64,000 nt of DNA from DATDAH01 sp963823495 (lineage in GTDB: Bacteria; Actinomycetota; Acidimicrobiia; Acidimicrobiales; DATDAH01), in the NCBI GenBank assembly GCA_963823495.1, contig CAWGLV010000001.1:3596001-3660000 (forward strand). Direction: 5' to 3'. The translations under genes were made by a program, and so were the position numbers. Positions 26,118 through 32,812 of the stretch are shown in pieces. Below the pieces are notes generated by a model. It worked only from the letters and a program-made list of their open reading frames with translations. It was not told the DNA's origin and made no database searches. Positions within the stretch are counted from its first letter, which is position 1. Each line of letters starts with the position of its first letter.

Positions 26118-26256
26118 CGGGGGTACCGGCAGGCAGGTCGTCGCCTCGGAGCTGTCCGGGGCGACGACCTCCGGGCTGCGCTGGTAGTCCATCTCGACTC
26201 CGGCGTGGACGACCGAGCCGTTGACGACAGCGCGGATGGCCGTGGCCTTGAGCCCT

Positions 26257-26616
26257 CTTGTGGAAGGTGTCGGTGCGGCGGTTGCCGCGCCGGTCGGGGA
26301 TGGCGAGCGTGGTGTCGTCGACGACATGGATGAAGCCGGGCGGATCACCCTTCGGGCTGGCGTCGGCCCTGCCGGAACCGTCCTCGGAGGTGAGGACGAC
26401 GAACGGCGAGCTGGCGATGAAGGCGCTCACCGAGGCGCCCAGTGGCGGCCGGCCGGTGTCGGGCAACGGCTCAGGCCGCGGTGCCGGTTCGTCCCACAGG
26501 CTCGACCGGATGACGGCCTTGCCGCAGTGCACGAAGGCTTCTTCGACCACGAGGGCCTGAGCGCAGCGCGGATCGAGTCGACCGTTGATCCGCAACGTCT
26601 CGCGCCAGCCGGGCAG
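26257..26616 (-). pseudogene. Scrambled PPOX-type flavoprotein remnant
   Basis: Minus-strand coding remnants of the MSMEG_1061-like pyridoxamine-phosphate-oxidase-fold flavoprotein family. The piece resembling the family's C-terminal half (GWRETLRINGRL and EEAFVHCGKAVIRSSLWD, 26467-26616) lies upstream of the piece resembling the N-terminal half (FIASSPFVVL, DASPKGDPPGF and LAIPDRRGNRRTDT, 26257-26442). The order is thus the reverse of a normal gene, and neither half is complete. No sensible start or uninterrupted full-length frame exists. It is best read as the joined ends of two broken copies or a rearranged gene within a decaying island end. Confidence 0.6.
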
Positions 26617-26885
26617 TCCGCTCGAGCCCGTCCAGGTCAACGAGGTAGTCCCTGGTCGGCGGCCTCCGGAGTCGATCGTCGCACGTCCCGGCCACATCGC
26701 CCCGGGCCCACCGACCCATCGCTGCCGGGTACGCCTGAGCGCCTTCCCATAGGACCAGCAGGTCCGGCTCGACCGCAGACTCCCGGCAACCGACACCAGC
26801 GTGTGGTCTGAGCGTTGCCCTGGGACCGCTCCAAGCGCCCGCTCACCCGCGCCAGTCCGCCGGGGATTCGTCTCTGGCCAGGGGA

Positions 26886-26908
26886 AACACCGAGTGGGCG
26901 ATACTGGG
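26886..26908 (-). repeat. Right att-like direct repeat (tRNA-Val 3' end)
   Basis: Second copy of the 23-bp repeat at 18941-18963 (21 of 23 bases alike). On the minus strand it spans the T-stem end, acceptor strand, discriminator base and 8 nt of 3' flank of the tRNA-Val remnant. The two copies enclose about 7.9 kb. Confidence 0.65.
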
Positions 26909-26946
26909 TTCGAACCAGTTGCCTCTGCCGCGTGAAGGCAGCGCTC
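26895..26946 (-). tRNA. tRNA-Val (CAC) remnant, 3' 52 nt only
   Basis: Read on the minus strand this gives the end of the D-stem (GAGC), a perfect anticodon stem CTGCC/GGCAG around loop TTCACGC (anticodon CAC), variable loop AGGCA, T-arm ACTGG-TTCGAAC-CCAGT and acceptor strand ATCGCCC with discriminator A. No CCA is encoded. The 5' part (acceptor strand GGGCGAT and the D-loop) is absent: the flanking sequence has only a weak CGGCGAC resemblance at the wrong spacing. It is therefore a truncated, presumably non-functional gene, typical of a tRNA damaged at an integration site. Confidence 0.8.
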
Positions 26947-26975
26947 AGGTTCGCTCGGCCGACTGACGTCGCCGA

Positions 26976-28058
26976 TCAGTCCTCCATGACCTCGGCCTCT
27001 CCGGCCGGGTCGTAGCCGGAGTAGAACTGGCGGCTCCAGCGCCGGTGCTCGAGGATGTCCTTCTCGCTCTTGGTCAGCACCGGGCGGGGTCGGTAGATCT
27101 TGTTCTCCCAGATGGGGATGTCCTGGCTCACGCCCCCGCAGAAGGCGTCGGCCGCCTCCTTCACCGACTGCTCACCGTTCGCCTTCGGCGCGGTGAAGAC
27201 CCAGCGGACGAGCACGTTCTCCTCGTCGATGGGCGTGGTCGAGGACAGGAAGGTGACCCAGTTCTTGATGCGGAGGACGCCGAGGCCCAAGCCATAGCCC
27301 TCCCTCACGAAGTTCCCGTCGTTGCCAATCGTGCGCTTGTAGGTGCCGTCCACGAAGAACTCGTCCTCGGGGATGGCGTCGGTGCCGTGGACGTAGCGGA
27401 AGTGGGCGAAGTCGACGTTGTTCTCGGCCATCTCCTGGCAGGCGATGGCGATCTCGAACTCCCGGCAGTCGATGTCCGTCCAGTCGGGACTGGAGAACTC
27501 CTCCACCTCGGGCACGTCGTAGAACGGCTCGGCCTCCTCGGCGTGGTGCCACGCCCAGATCATCCGATTGCGCTCGATGGTCGGGTACGAGCGGGCGTGA
27601 GCCTTGGACGGGATGTGGTCGCTGTCGGAATAGGGGATGTCCACGCACCGGCCGTCGGTCCCGAACGACCATCCGTGGAACGGGCAGCGCAGGCACTCGC
27701 CTTCCACCTTGCCGCCGACGCCGAGGTGGGCGCCGAGGTGGGGGCAGTGGGCATCGACGAGGCACGGCTCGCCCGATGCCGTCCGGTAGAGCACCACGTC
27801 CTTGGCGAACAGGTACAGCGCCCGGGTCTCACCTGGGGCCAGATCGTCGGCCTGGGCCACGATGAACCAGCCGTTGGGCACGGGGAACGGGAAACGTCGG
27901 CCCCGCTGACGGGTGACCTTCAGCCGACGCGACGCTCCCGTGACCAGGTCGGGATCGCGGGGCATGGGCAGGCCCACGAGGGTCTCGGCCGTCGCCGCCT
28001 CCCGGGCGGTACGGGGTGGTGGGGCCTTGAGCAGGTCGGTCACGTCGGGATCGGTCAT
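26976..28058 (-). CDS. Rieske non-heme iron oxygenase (KshA-like oxygenase component)
   Basis: A 360-residue oxygenase. The Rieske [2Fe-2S] domain has C105-x-H107 (AHCPHLGAHLG) and C125-x2-H128 (RCPFHGW). The catalytic domain has AENNVDFAHFRYVH, giving Asp216, His219 and His224 in the D-x2-H-x4-H spacing of 3-ketosteroid 9-alpha-hydroxylase oxygenase (KshA) and cholesterol 7-desaturase relatives. It would hydroxylate a ring substrate with electrons from a separate reductase, not seen nearby. ATG 28058 overlaps the amidohydrolase stop by 4 nt; the longer frame upstream is antisense-like nonsense inside that gene. It is the third gene of the SDR-amidohydrolase-Rieske operon. A steroid substrate is suggested by family only. 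Confidence 0.88.
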   Translation of the reverse strand: MTDPDVTDLLKAPPPRTAREAATAETLVGLPMPRDPDLVTGASRRLKVTRQRGRRFPFPVPNGWFIVAQADDLAPGETRALYLFAKDVVLYRTASGEPCLVDAHCPHLGAHLGVGGKVEGECLRCPFHGWSFGTDGRCVDIPYSDSDHIPSKAHARSYPTIERNRMIWAWHHAEEAEPFYDVPEVEEFSSPDWTDIDCREFEIAIACQEMAENNVDFAHFRYVHGTDAIPEDEFFVDGTYKRTIGNDGNFVREGYGLGLGVLRIKNWVTFLSSTTPIDEENVLVRWVFTAPKANGEQSVKEAADAFCGGVSQDIPIWENKIYRPRPVLTKSEKDILEHRRWSRQFYSGYDPAGEAEVMED

Positions 28059-29290
28059 CGGTCCTCGGGGACCTCCTGTAGTGGGGTCTCGCCGTGGATG
28101 TCCTCGACGAGGGGGCCGATCCGCTCGACCAGCGGGGCCAGGGCGGCGGTGTCGATGCCGTAGAGGCCGACCGCGTTCTCCCCCAGGATGGCGCGGCACT
28201 CGTCGTGGGGCACGTCCTTGAAGCGGCGACGCACGAGCTCGCGGGTGTACGGGAAGGTGCCCTCGGGGTGCGGGAAGTCGTTGCCCCACAGCAGGTTGCC
28301 GATGCCGACATCGTGGCGCCGGCTCACGTCCTCGACGCCGGGGGTCGAGGCGGCGAAGAAGCAGTTGCGGTCGACGTAGTCGCTCGGCTTCATCGTGAGC
28401 TGCTCCCGGAAGGCGTCGCCCATCTTCTTGGTGTTGTGCCCCCCGAGGTACTTCTCGTCCATCTTGGTGACCAGGTCCGGCACCCACCAGGCGCCGTTCT
28501 CGGCGATCACGTACCGCAGGTCGGGGTGCCGCTCGAAGACGCCGGCCCAGAGCAGCACCCACAGTGGACGCGCCGCCCACCAGTAGGCCTCGGTGGCGTA
28601 GATCGCCATGAAGCCGGGACCGATCTCGTAGTCGGCCGGCCCCGCGCCGGAGTGGGTGTGCAGGACCAGGCCCCGCTCGGCCAACGCGGCCCACACCGGC
28701 TCGTAGACGGGCTCGTGGTAGGCGGGCGCGTCGAACCAGCGGGTCGGGATCATCACGCCCCGCAGGCCCCGGTCGGCCACCGCGTGGATCTCGGTGAGCG
28801 CGGCGTCGACGTCCACCACTATCGGCACCACGGCCACCCCGATGCGGCGGTGGGGCTCCTTGGCGCAGAAGTCGGCCAGCCACCGGTTGTGGGCCCGCGC
28901 CCCGGCGAAGACCAGTTCGGGGTCACACCCCGTGGGGTTGCCCAGGCCGGAGCCGAACGGCGAGCTGGCCACCCGTCCGGTCCCGAGCACGTCCGCGTCC
29001 GGGAAGAGCACCTCGGCGGCCACGCCTTCACCGTCGAGTCGCTCGTTGCGGGCATCGGAGTCGTACGCGGCGTACAGGCCGCCGTCGCCGGTCTTGGCCT
29101 CCCACTCCTCGCGGAAGTCCTGGTTCATCGTCTGCTGGAACTCGCGGATCACGCCGAGCTCGGCCTGGTGGGCGTCGAACTGCGGGTGGTAGGCCTCGTC
29201 CAGGTACTCCCGGTAGTGCTCCGCCGGCGGCCCGGTGTGGCCGTCGGAGGAGATCAGGAGATAGCGGCCCTCGGTGATGTCGGTGCTCAC
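28055..29290 (-). CDS. Amidohydrolase family protein (PF04909), copy 1
   Basis: A 411-residue TIM-barrel metal-dependent hydrolase of the amidohydrolase_2 (ACMSD-like) family, which hydrolyses, decarboxylates or hydrates ring-derived acids. N-terminal metal motif ISSDGHTG (Asp16, His18), HTHSGAG near the middle, and LLWGNDFPHPEGTF with the catalytic Asp near the C-terminus. It carries the YLGGHNTKKMGD stretch shared with the copy at 55307. GTG 29290 overlaps the SDR stop (GTGA) behind AAGGGG; its own stop overlaps the Rieske start. All three are therefore translationally coupled and probably act in one pathway. The substrate is unknown. Confidence 0.87.
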   Translation of the reverse strand: MSTDITEGRYLLISSDGHTGPPAEHYREYLDEAYHPQFDAHQAELGVIREFQQTMNQDFREEWEAKTGDGGLYAAYDSDARNERLDGEGVAAEVLFPDADVLGTGRVASSPFGSGLGNPTGCDPELVFAGARAHNRWLADFCAKEPHRRIGVAVVPIVVDVDAALTEIHAVADRGLRGVMIPTRWFDAPAYHEPVYEPVWAALAERGLVLHTHSGAGPADYEIGPGFMAIYATEAYWWAARPLWVLLWAGVFERHPDLRYVIAENGAWWVPDLVTKMDEKYLGGHNTKKMGDAFREQLTMKPSDYVDRNCFFAASTPGVEDVSRRHDVGIGNLLWGNDFPHPEGTFPYTRELVRRRFKDVPHDECRAILGENAVGLYGIDTAALAPLVERIGPLVEDIHGETPLQEVPEDR

Positions 29291-30159
29291 AGCAGCCCCT
29301 TCTCGTGGTCGGGCAGCCGCCCGTCGGCAAAGGCCTCGCCCCGCGTCCTGAGGGTCTCGGCGATCTTCTCCCGGCCGATCATGGTGATGAAGTCGCCGCC
29401 CTTGATCCCCGCGATCAGCACGCGGGCCAGCTCGTTCAGGTCCTGCCAGGGCAGCTCGTAGCCGCCGTCCTCGGCCATCGCCTCGAGCTTCTCGACGGTC
29501 ATGGGCTCGGTCGTGCGGGGGCGCTCCCGGGCCAGCGCGTCGGGCCGGGTCTTGTCCGACTGCCAGAGCCCTGTCCGCAGCAGCCCCCCGGACGGGTAGA
29601 AGATCGAGGCCCGCAGGTTCGTGCCCTCGCTCTCCAGTTGGCTGGCCAGGCACTCGGTGAAGGTGGACACCGCGGCCTTGCTGGCGGCGTAGACCGACGC
29701 CGTGGGGAGCGGCTCGATGCCCCCGTCCCCCGAGGAGGTGTTCACCACGTGACCCTCCTCGCCCGCGGCGATCATCCGGGGCACGAACGCGAGGACACCG
29801 TTGACGACACCCATCACGTTCACCCCGTGGACCCAGCGCCAGTCGTTGACGGTCGTCTCCCAGGGGGTGGATGACGGGGCGCCGACACCCGCGTTGTTGA
29901 CCAGGAGGTGGCAGACGCCGAAGCGGTCGTAGGTGGCGTCGGCCAGGGCCTCGACCGCTGCCGGGTCGGTCACGTCGGTGACGACCCCGAGGGCCTCACC
30001 GAGGGCCGAGAGATCGGCTTCGGTCGCGGCGACGAGGTCGGCCTGCACGTCGGCCACGACGACCTTCATGCCCTCGGCGACCAACTCCTCGGCCAGCGCC
30101 CGACCGATGCCACCCGCACCGCCCGTGATGACGGCGACACGTCCTGTCAGGTCCTGCAT
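29287..30159 (-). CDS. SDR family oxidoreductase (paired with amidohydrolase copy 1)
   Basis: A 290-residue short-chain dehydrogenase. NAD(P)-binding TGGAGGIGRALA near residue 13, NNAG at about 89-92, and the catalytic Tyr/Lys in SVYAASKAAVS (YxxxK). An extended C-terminus of about 60 residues (LARVLIAGIKGGDFITM) is shared with the paralogue at 54352, which also sits before an amidohydrolase. It should oxidise or reduce an alcohol or ketone. It is the first gene of the operon that continues with the amidohydrolase and Rieske oxygenase and is divergent from a TetR regulator, 80 bp away. Confidence 0.88.
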   Translation of the reverse strand: MQDLTGRVAVITGGAGGIGRALAEELVAEGMKVVVADVQADLVAATEADLSALGEALGVVTDVTDPAAVEALADATYDRFGVCHLLVNNAGVGAPSSTPWETTVNDWRWVHGVNVMGVVNGVLAFVPRMIAAGEEGHVVNTSSGDGGIEPLPTASVYAASKAAVSTFTECLASQLESEGTNLRASIFYPSGGLLRTGLWQSDKTRPDALARERPRTTEPMTVEKLEAMAEDGGYELPWQDLNELARVLIAGIKGGDFITMIGREKIAETLRTRGEAFADGRLPDHEKGLL

Positions 30160-30175
30160 CCTGGCTGGTCCCCCA

Positions 30176-30197
30176 TTTTCCGAACCTCTATAGAAAA
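30176..30197. promoter_or_regulatory. Inverted repeat in the SDR-TetR divergent promoter
   Basis: In the 80-bp space between the divergent SDR and TetR genes there is an inverted repeat TTTTC-N12-GAAAA. It stands out as an AT-rich island, and TATAGA inside it (minus strand) could serve as a -10 box for the SDR operon. A TetR protein is encoded immediately alongside, so this is a plausible autoregulatory operator; not proven. Confidence 0.45.
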
Positions 30198-30239
30198 CAC
30201 CGTCGGCGAGGTCCTGTCAAGCCGCCGTACGCTCTCCCC

Positions 30240-30932
30240 GTGGCAAAGGTGGGGCGTCCGGCGCGGATCAGCCGAGAGGCGATCGCCGAGGCCGCGAACG
30301 AGATCGGCCTGTCCGATCTCACGCTCCGGGCGGTGGCCGATCGGCTGGGGGTGAGCATCGCCAGCCTCTACCACCACGTCGAGGGCAAGGACGACCTCCT
30401 CCGACTGGCGGCCGAGTACGGCGCAGCGCGACGCCAGGTCCCCCGCGACGAGGGCCAGCACTGGGCGGTGTGGCTCCTCGAGTGGTCGATCCACAACCGT
30501 GACTCCTTCGTGGCCGAGCCCGCGCTCCTCGGCCAGTACCTCGACGGCGCCATCAGCGCGGAAGTCATCGCCGACAACACCGACGCCATGCTCGCACCGC
30601 TGGTCGCCCAGGGCTTCGGGGTCAGCGAGGCCCAAGCCGCATACCAGCTGGTCACCTCGTGCGCGCTGGGCTCGGCCGTCAACGCCATCCGCGAGCAGCG
30701 AGCGGTGGCCGCGGGCCACCCTGCCGTCGACGAGTACGAACGGGTCCTGGCCCGGCGCGACCCCGCCGACCTACCACACCTCCGGGCCCTGCTGGCCGAG
30801 ACGGCGATCACGCCGCTCGACAGCTTCGCGACCCGGATCACCACCGTGCTCGCCGGCATCGCAGTCCGCCGCGGCGACGACTGGGCCACCGTCGCCGACC
30901 GGGTCGACCGCCTCCTGACCGCCCACGGGTAG
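30240..30932 (+). CDS. TetR family transcriptional regulator
   Basis: A 230-residue regulator from GTG 30240. The N-terminal helix-turn-helix includes LTLRAVADRLGVSIASLYHH (about residues 26-45), the conserved TetR DNA-binding signature, followed by VEGKDDLL. The C-terminal ligand-binding domain is all-helical and resembles TetR_C-type domains (HWAVWLLEW). It is divergent from the SDR-amidohydrolase-Rieske operon and very likely represses it until an inducer, perhaps the substrate, binds. A stem-loop follows its stop codon. Confidence 0.88.
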   Translation: MAKVGRPARISREAIAEAANEIGLSDLTLRAVADRLGVSIASLYHHVEGKDDLLRLAAEYGAARRQVPRDEGQHWAVWLLEWSIHNRDSFVAEPALLGQYLDGAISAEVIADNTDAMLAPLVAQGFGVSEAQAAYQLVTSCALGSAVNAIREQRAVAAGHPAVDEYERVLARRDPADLPHLRALLAETAITPLDSFATRITTVLAGIAVRRGDDWATVADRVDRLLTAHG

Positions 30933-30950
30933 GAGACGGAGCAGCGACGC

Positions 30951-30970
30951 CCTCGCGACCTACCGCGAGG
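30951..30970 (+). terminator. Stem-loop after tetR
   Basis: CCTCGCG and CGCGAGG form a 7-bp GC-rich stem around ACCTAC, 18 nt after the TetR stop codon. There is no U-tract, which is common for high-GC actinobacterial terminators. A second 6-bp stem (CGCCAC/GTGGCG, 30992-31009) follows at once. Confidence 0.45.
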
Positions 30971-31053
30971 CGGCGCAGAAGCCGCTACCGGCGCCACTCC
31001 ACCGTGGCGGTCGGAACTTGCACGACCGGTCGACAACCGACCACCATGGGCGG

Positions 31054-32235
31054 ATGGAGTTCGGCATCTTCCTGCAGGGGTTCGTCCCGGGCCCGGCGGC
31101 TCACACCACCGAGGGCGAGCACACCGCCCTCATGAACGAACTGGGCTTCGTGGTCACCGCCGACCGACACAACTGGAAGTACGTGTGGGTCAGTGAGCAC
31201 CACGGTCTCCCCGAGTACTCCCACACCTCCGCCAGCGAGGTCTTCCTCGGGCACTGCGCGGCGACGACCGAACAGATCCACCTGTGTTCCGGGATCTTCA
31301 ACCTCAGCCCCCGGGCCAACCACCCGGTGCGCAACGCCGAGCGGGCCGCGATGCTCGACCACGTGTCCAACGGCCGATTCGAGTTCGGCACGGGACGGGG
31401 CGCCGGCAGCCACGAGGTCGCCACCTTCAACATCATGGACACCGATTCGACCCGATCGGAGTGGGACGAGGTCATCTGGGAGATCCCGCGGATGTGGGAG
31501 CGCAAGGACTACACCTTCCAGGGCGAGCACTTCGCCATCGACATCCCCCACAACGTGCTCCCCAAGCCCTATGGCGTGGGCCATCCACCGATCTGGGTGG
31601 CCTGTGGCTCGCCCTCGACCTTCGCGAAGGCGGGCCGGCTCGGCATCGGTGCCATCGGCTTCAACTTCAGCCCCATCGGGGACATGAAGCCCCAGATCGA
31701 CGCCTACAAGCAGGGCATCGCCGACTGCGAGGAACCGGTCGGCCAGTTCGTCAACGACAACGTGATGATCACCAACGCGGTGATCTGCCTCGAGGACGGC
31801 GACCGGGCCCGCGAGGTCATGACCCGGGAGGCCAGCGCCTACCTCTACTCGATGGTCTGCCTCTACCACGACACCTTCCCCAAGCCCGACGGCGCCATCG
31901 TCTGGCCCGACCCGCCACGCACCCTCAGCCCGGACATGGTCGAGCTGGCCATCGAGCACGGCGGCGTCCTCTGCGGCACCCCCGACGAGGTCAATGAGCA
32001 GCTGGCGCGCTATGACCAGGTCGGCGTCGACCAGCTCGTCTTCGGCATGCCCAACAACCTCACCCAGGACGAGGCCACCGAGTGCCTCGAGCTCTTCGGC
32101 GACAAGGTCATCCCCAACTGGGACAGGGACGCCGTCCACCGCACCAGCAAGATGCGGCAGACGGCAAGGCCCAAGTTCGGCGCCTTCGAGAACGAGCCCC
32201 CCGCGATCGAGACGATCTACACCCGCCGGGGCTGA
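31054..32235 (+). CDS. LLM class flavin-dependent monooxygenase
   Basis: A 393-residue luciferase-like enzyme that starts MEFGIFLQGF. The family pattern of LCSGIFNLSPRANHPVRNAE (about residues 77-96), GRFEFGTGRGAGSHE (about 110-124) and PPIWVACGSP (about 178-187) is clear; members oxygenate substrates with FMNH2 or act with F420. His-rich WVSEHHGLPEYS near residue 50 is typical of the true monooxygenase branch. ATG 31054 agrees with the family start. The gene lies 121 bp after tetR on the same strand and is convergent with the small secreted protein gene, so it may be its own transcription unit. The substrate is unknown. Confidence 0.87.
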   Translation: MEFGIFLQGFVPGPAAHTTEGEHTALMNELGFVVTADRHNWKYVWVSEHHGLPEYSHTSASEVFLGHCAATTEQIHLCSGIFNLSPRANHPVRNAERAAMLDHVSNGRFEFGTGRGAGSHEVATFNIMDTDSTRSEWDEVIWEIPRMWERKDYTFQGEHFAIDIPHNVLPKPYGVGHPPIWVACGSPSTFAKAGRLGIGAIGFNFSPIGDMKPQIDAYKQGIADCEEPVGQFVNDNVMITNAVICLEDGDRAREVMTREASAYLYSMVCLYHDTFPKPDGAIVWPDPPRTLSPDMVELAIEHGGVLCGTPDEVNEQLARYDQVGVDQLVFGMPNNLTQDEATECLELFGDKVIPNWDRDAVHRTSKMRQTARPKFGAFENEPPAIETIYTRRG

Positions 32236-32250
32236 GCCCGGCGGCCGACC

Positions 32251-32802
32251 TCAGCCCGTGAAGGGCGGGGTGGCGGCGACGACGTCGGCGACGTCGGGTG
32301 GCTCGGCGACGAAGGTGTTGGTCACCGTGAAGGAGGCGACGTCACGGGGCCGGGTGATCTGCGCGCTCTGGTCGTCGAGGCAACTGCCGACGCCGATCTG
32401 GTCCCCTTCGGCAAAGGGGCTGTCGGGCGAGACCGGAGTGCCAACGGAGGAGAACTCGCATTCGTAGCCCACGCTGACCGCGCCGTTCGAGTCGGTCTCG
32501 GAGATGGTGCAGGTCCCGGGGCCGAAGAGCTCGACCGACTGGGTCTCCGGTGAGCCCGGGCCGGCGGCATCGAAGTTGAGGACACCGGCGACGTCGCTGA
32601 AGCCCTCGGGGACGGAGTTGCCGTCCGGGACGGCCGCAACACAGGAGTACTCGATCACATAGCCACCGGTCGGGCCCGGGCCGTCGACCACCTTGGTGAT
32701 GTCGAGGGTGGCGGTCTCGACCTGGCTCTGGGCCGACGAAGCCGGACCGACCAGGGCGAACACCGCGAGGAGGGCGGGGACGAGAAGCAGGGTTCGGCGC
32801 AT
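32251..32802 (-). CDS. Secreted DUF5979-like protein
   Basis: A 183-residue exported protein. From ATG 32802 it has a signal peptide (RRTLLLVPALLAVFALVG, cleavage near SSAQ), then beta-rich sequence beginning LDITKVVDGPGPTGGYVIEY, with four cysteines in pairs, and a C-terminal VTNTF strand. The ITKVVDG/VTNTF pattern is that of DUF5979-type Ig-like surface domains, and recalls the ITKTA opening of the DUF11 repeats in the large protein at 3.3-7.5 kb. There is no membrane anchor or sorting signal, so it may be released. It lies 10 bp after the CoA-ligase stop, hence likely co-transcribed. No function can be assigned. Confidence 0.65.
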   Translation of the reverse strand: MRRTLLLVPALLAVFALVGPASSAQSQVETATLDITKVVDGPGPTGGYVIEYSCVAAVPDGNSVPEGFSDVAGVLNFDAAGPGSPETQSVELFGPGTCTISETDSNGAVSVGYECEFSSVGTPVSPDSPFAEGDQIGVGSCLDDQSAQITRPRDVASFTVTNTFVAEPPDVADVVAATPPFTG

Positions 32803-32812
32803 CGGGCACAAC

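Larger units (their letters stand above)
26118..26975. other. Gene-poor stretch at right end of the island
   Basis: About 860 bp between the permease and the Rieske gene. It contains the scrambled flavoprotein remnant (26257-26616), the right copy of the att-like repeat (26886-26908) and the tRNA-Val remnant. The open frames here are short or antisense to each other and I accept none as a working gene. Confidence 0.6.

Noticed and set aside
26118..26250. Short minus-strand frame containing GLKATAIRAVVNGSVVHAG
   Set aside because: Looks protein-like but I recognise no family, it has no start, and it lies in decayed island sequence; not supported as a gene.
26946..26985. Complete tRNA-Val cloverleaf at 26895-26980
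   Set aside because: The only 5' acceptor-like sequence (CGGCGAC) pairs in five of seven positions and lies about 8 nt too far away, with no proper D-arm.
26976..28883. Extending the Rieske protein to 635 residues
   Set aside because: The extra N-terminus is out-of-frame reading of the amidohydrolase gene; the ATG at 28058 overlaps that gene's stop in the normal operon manner.
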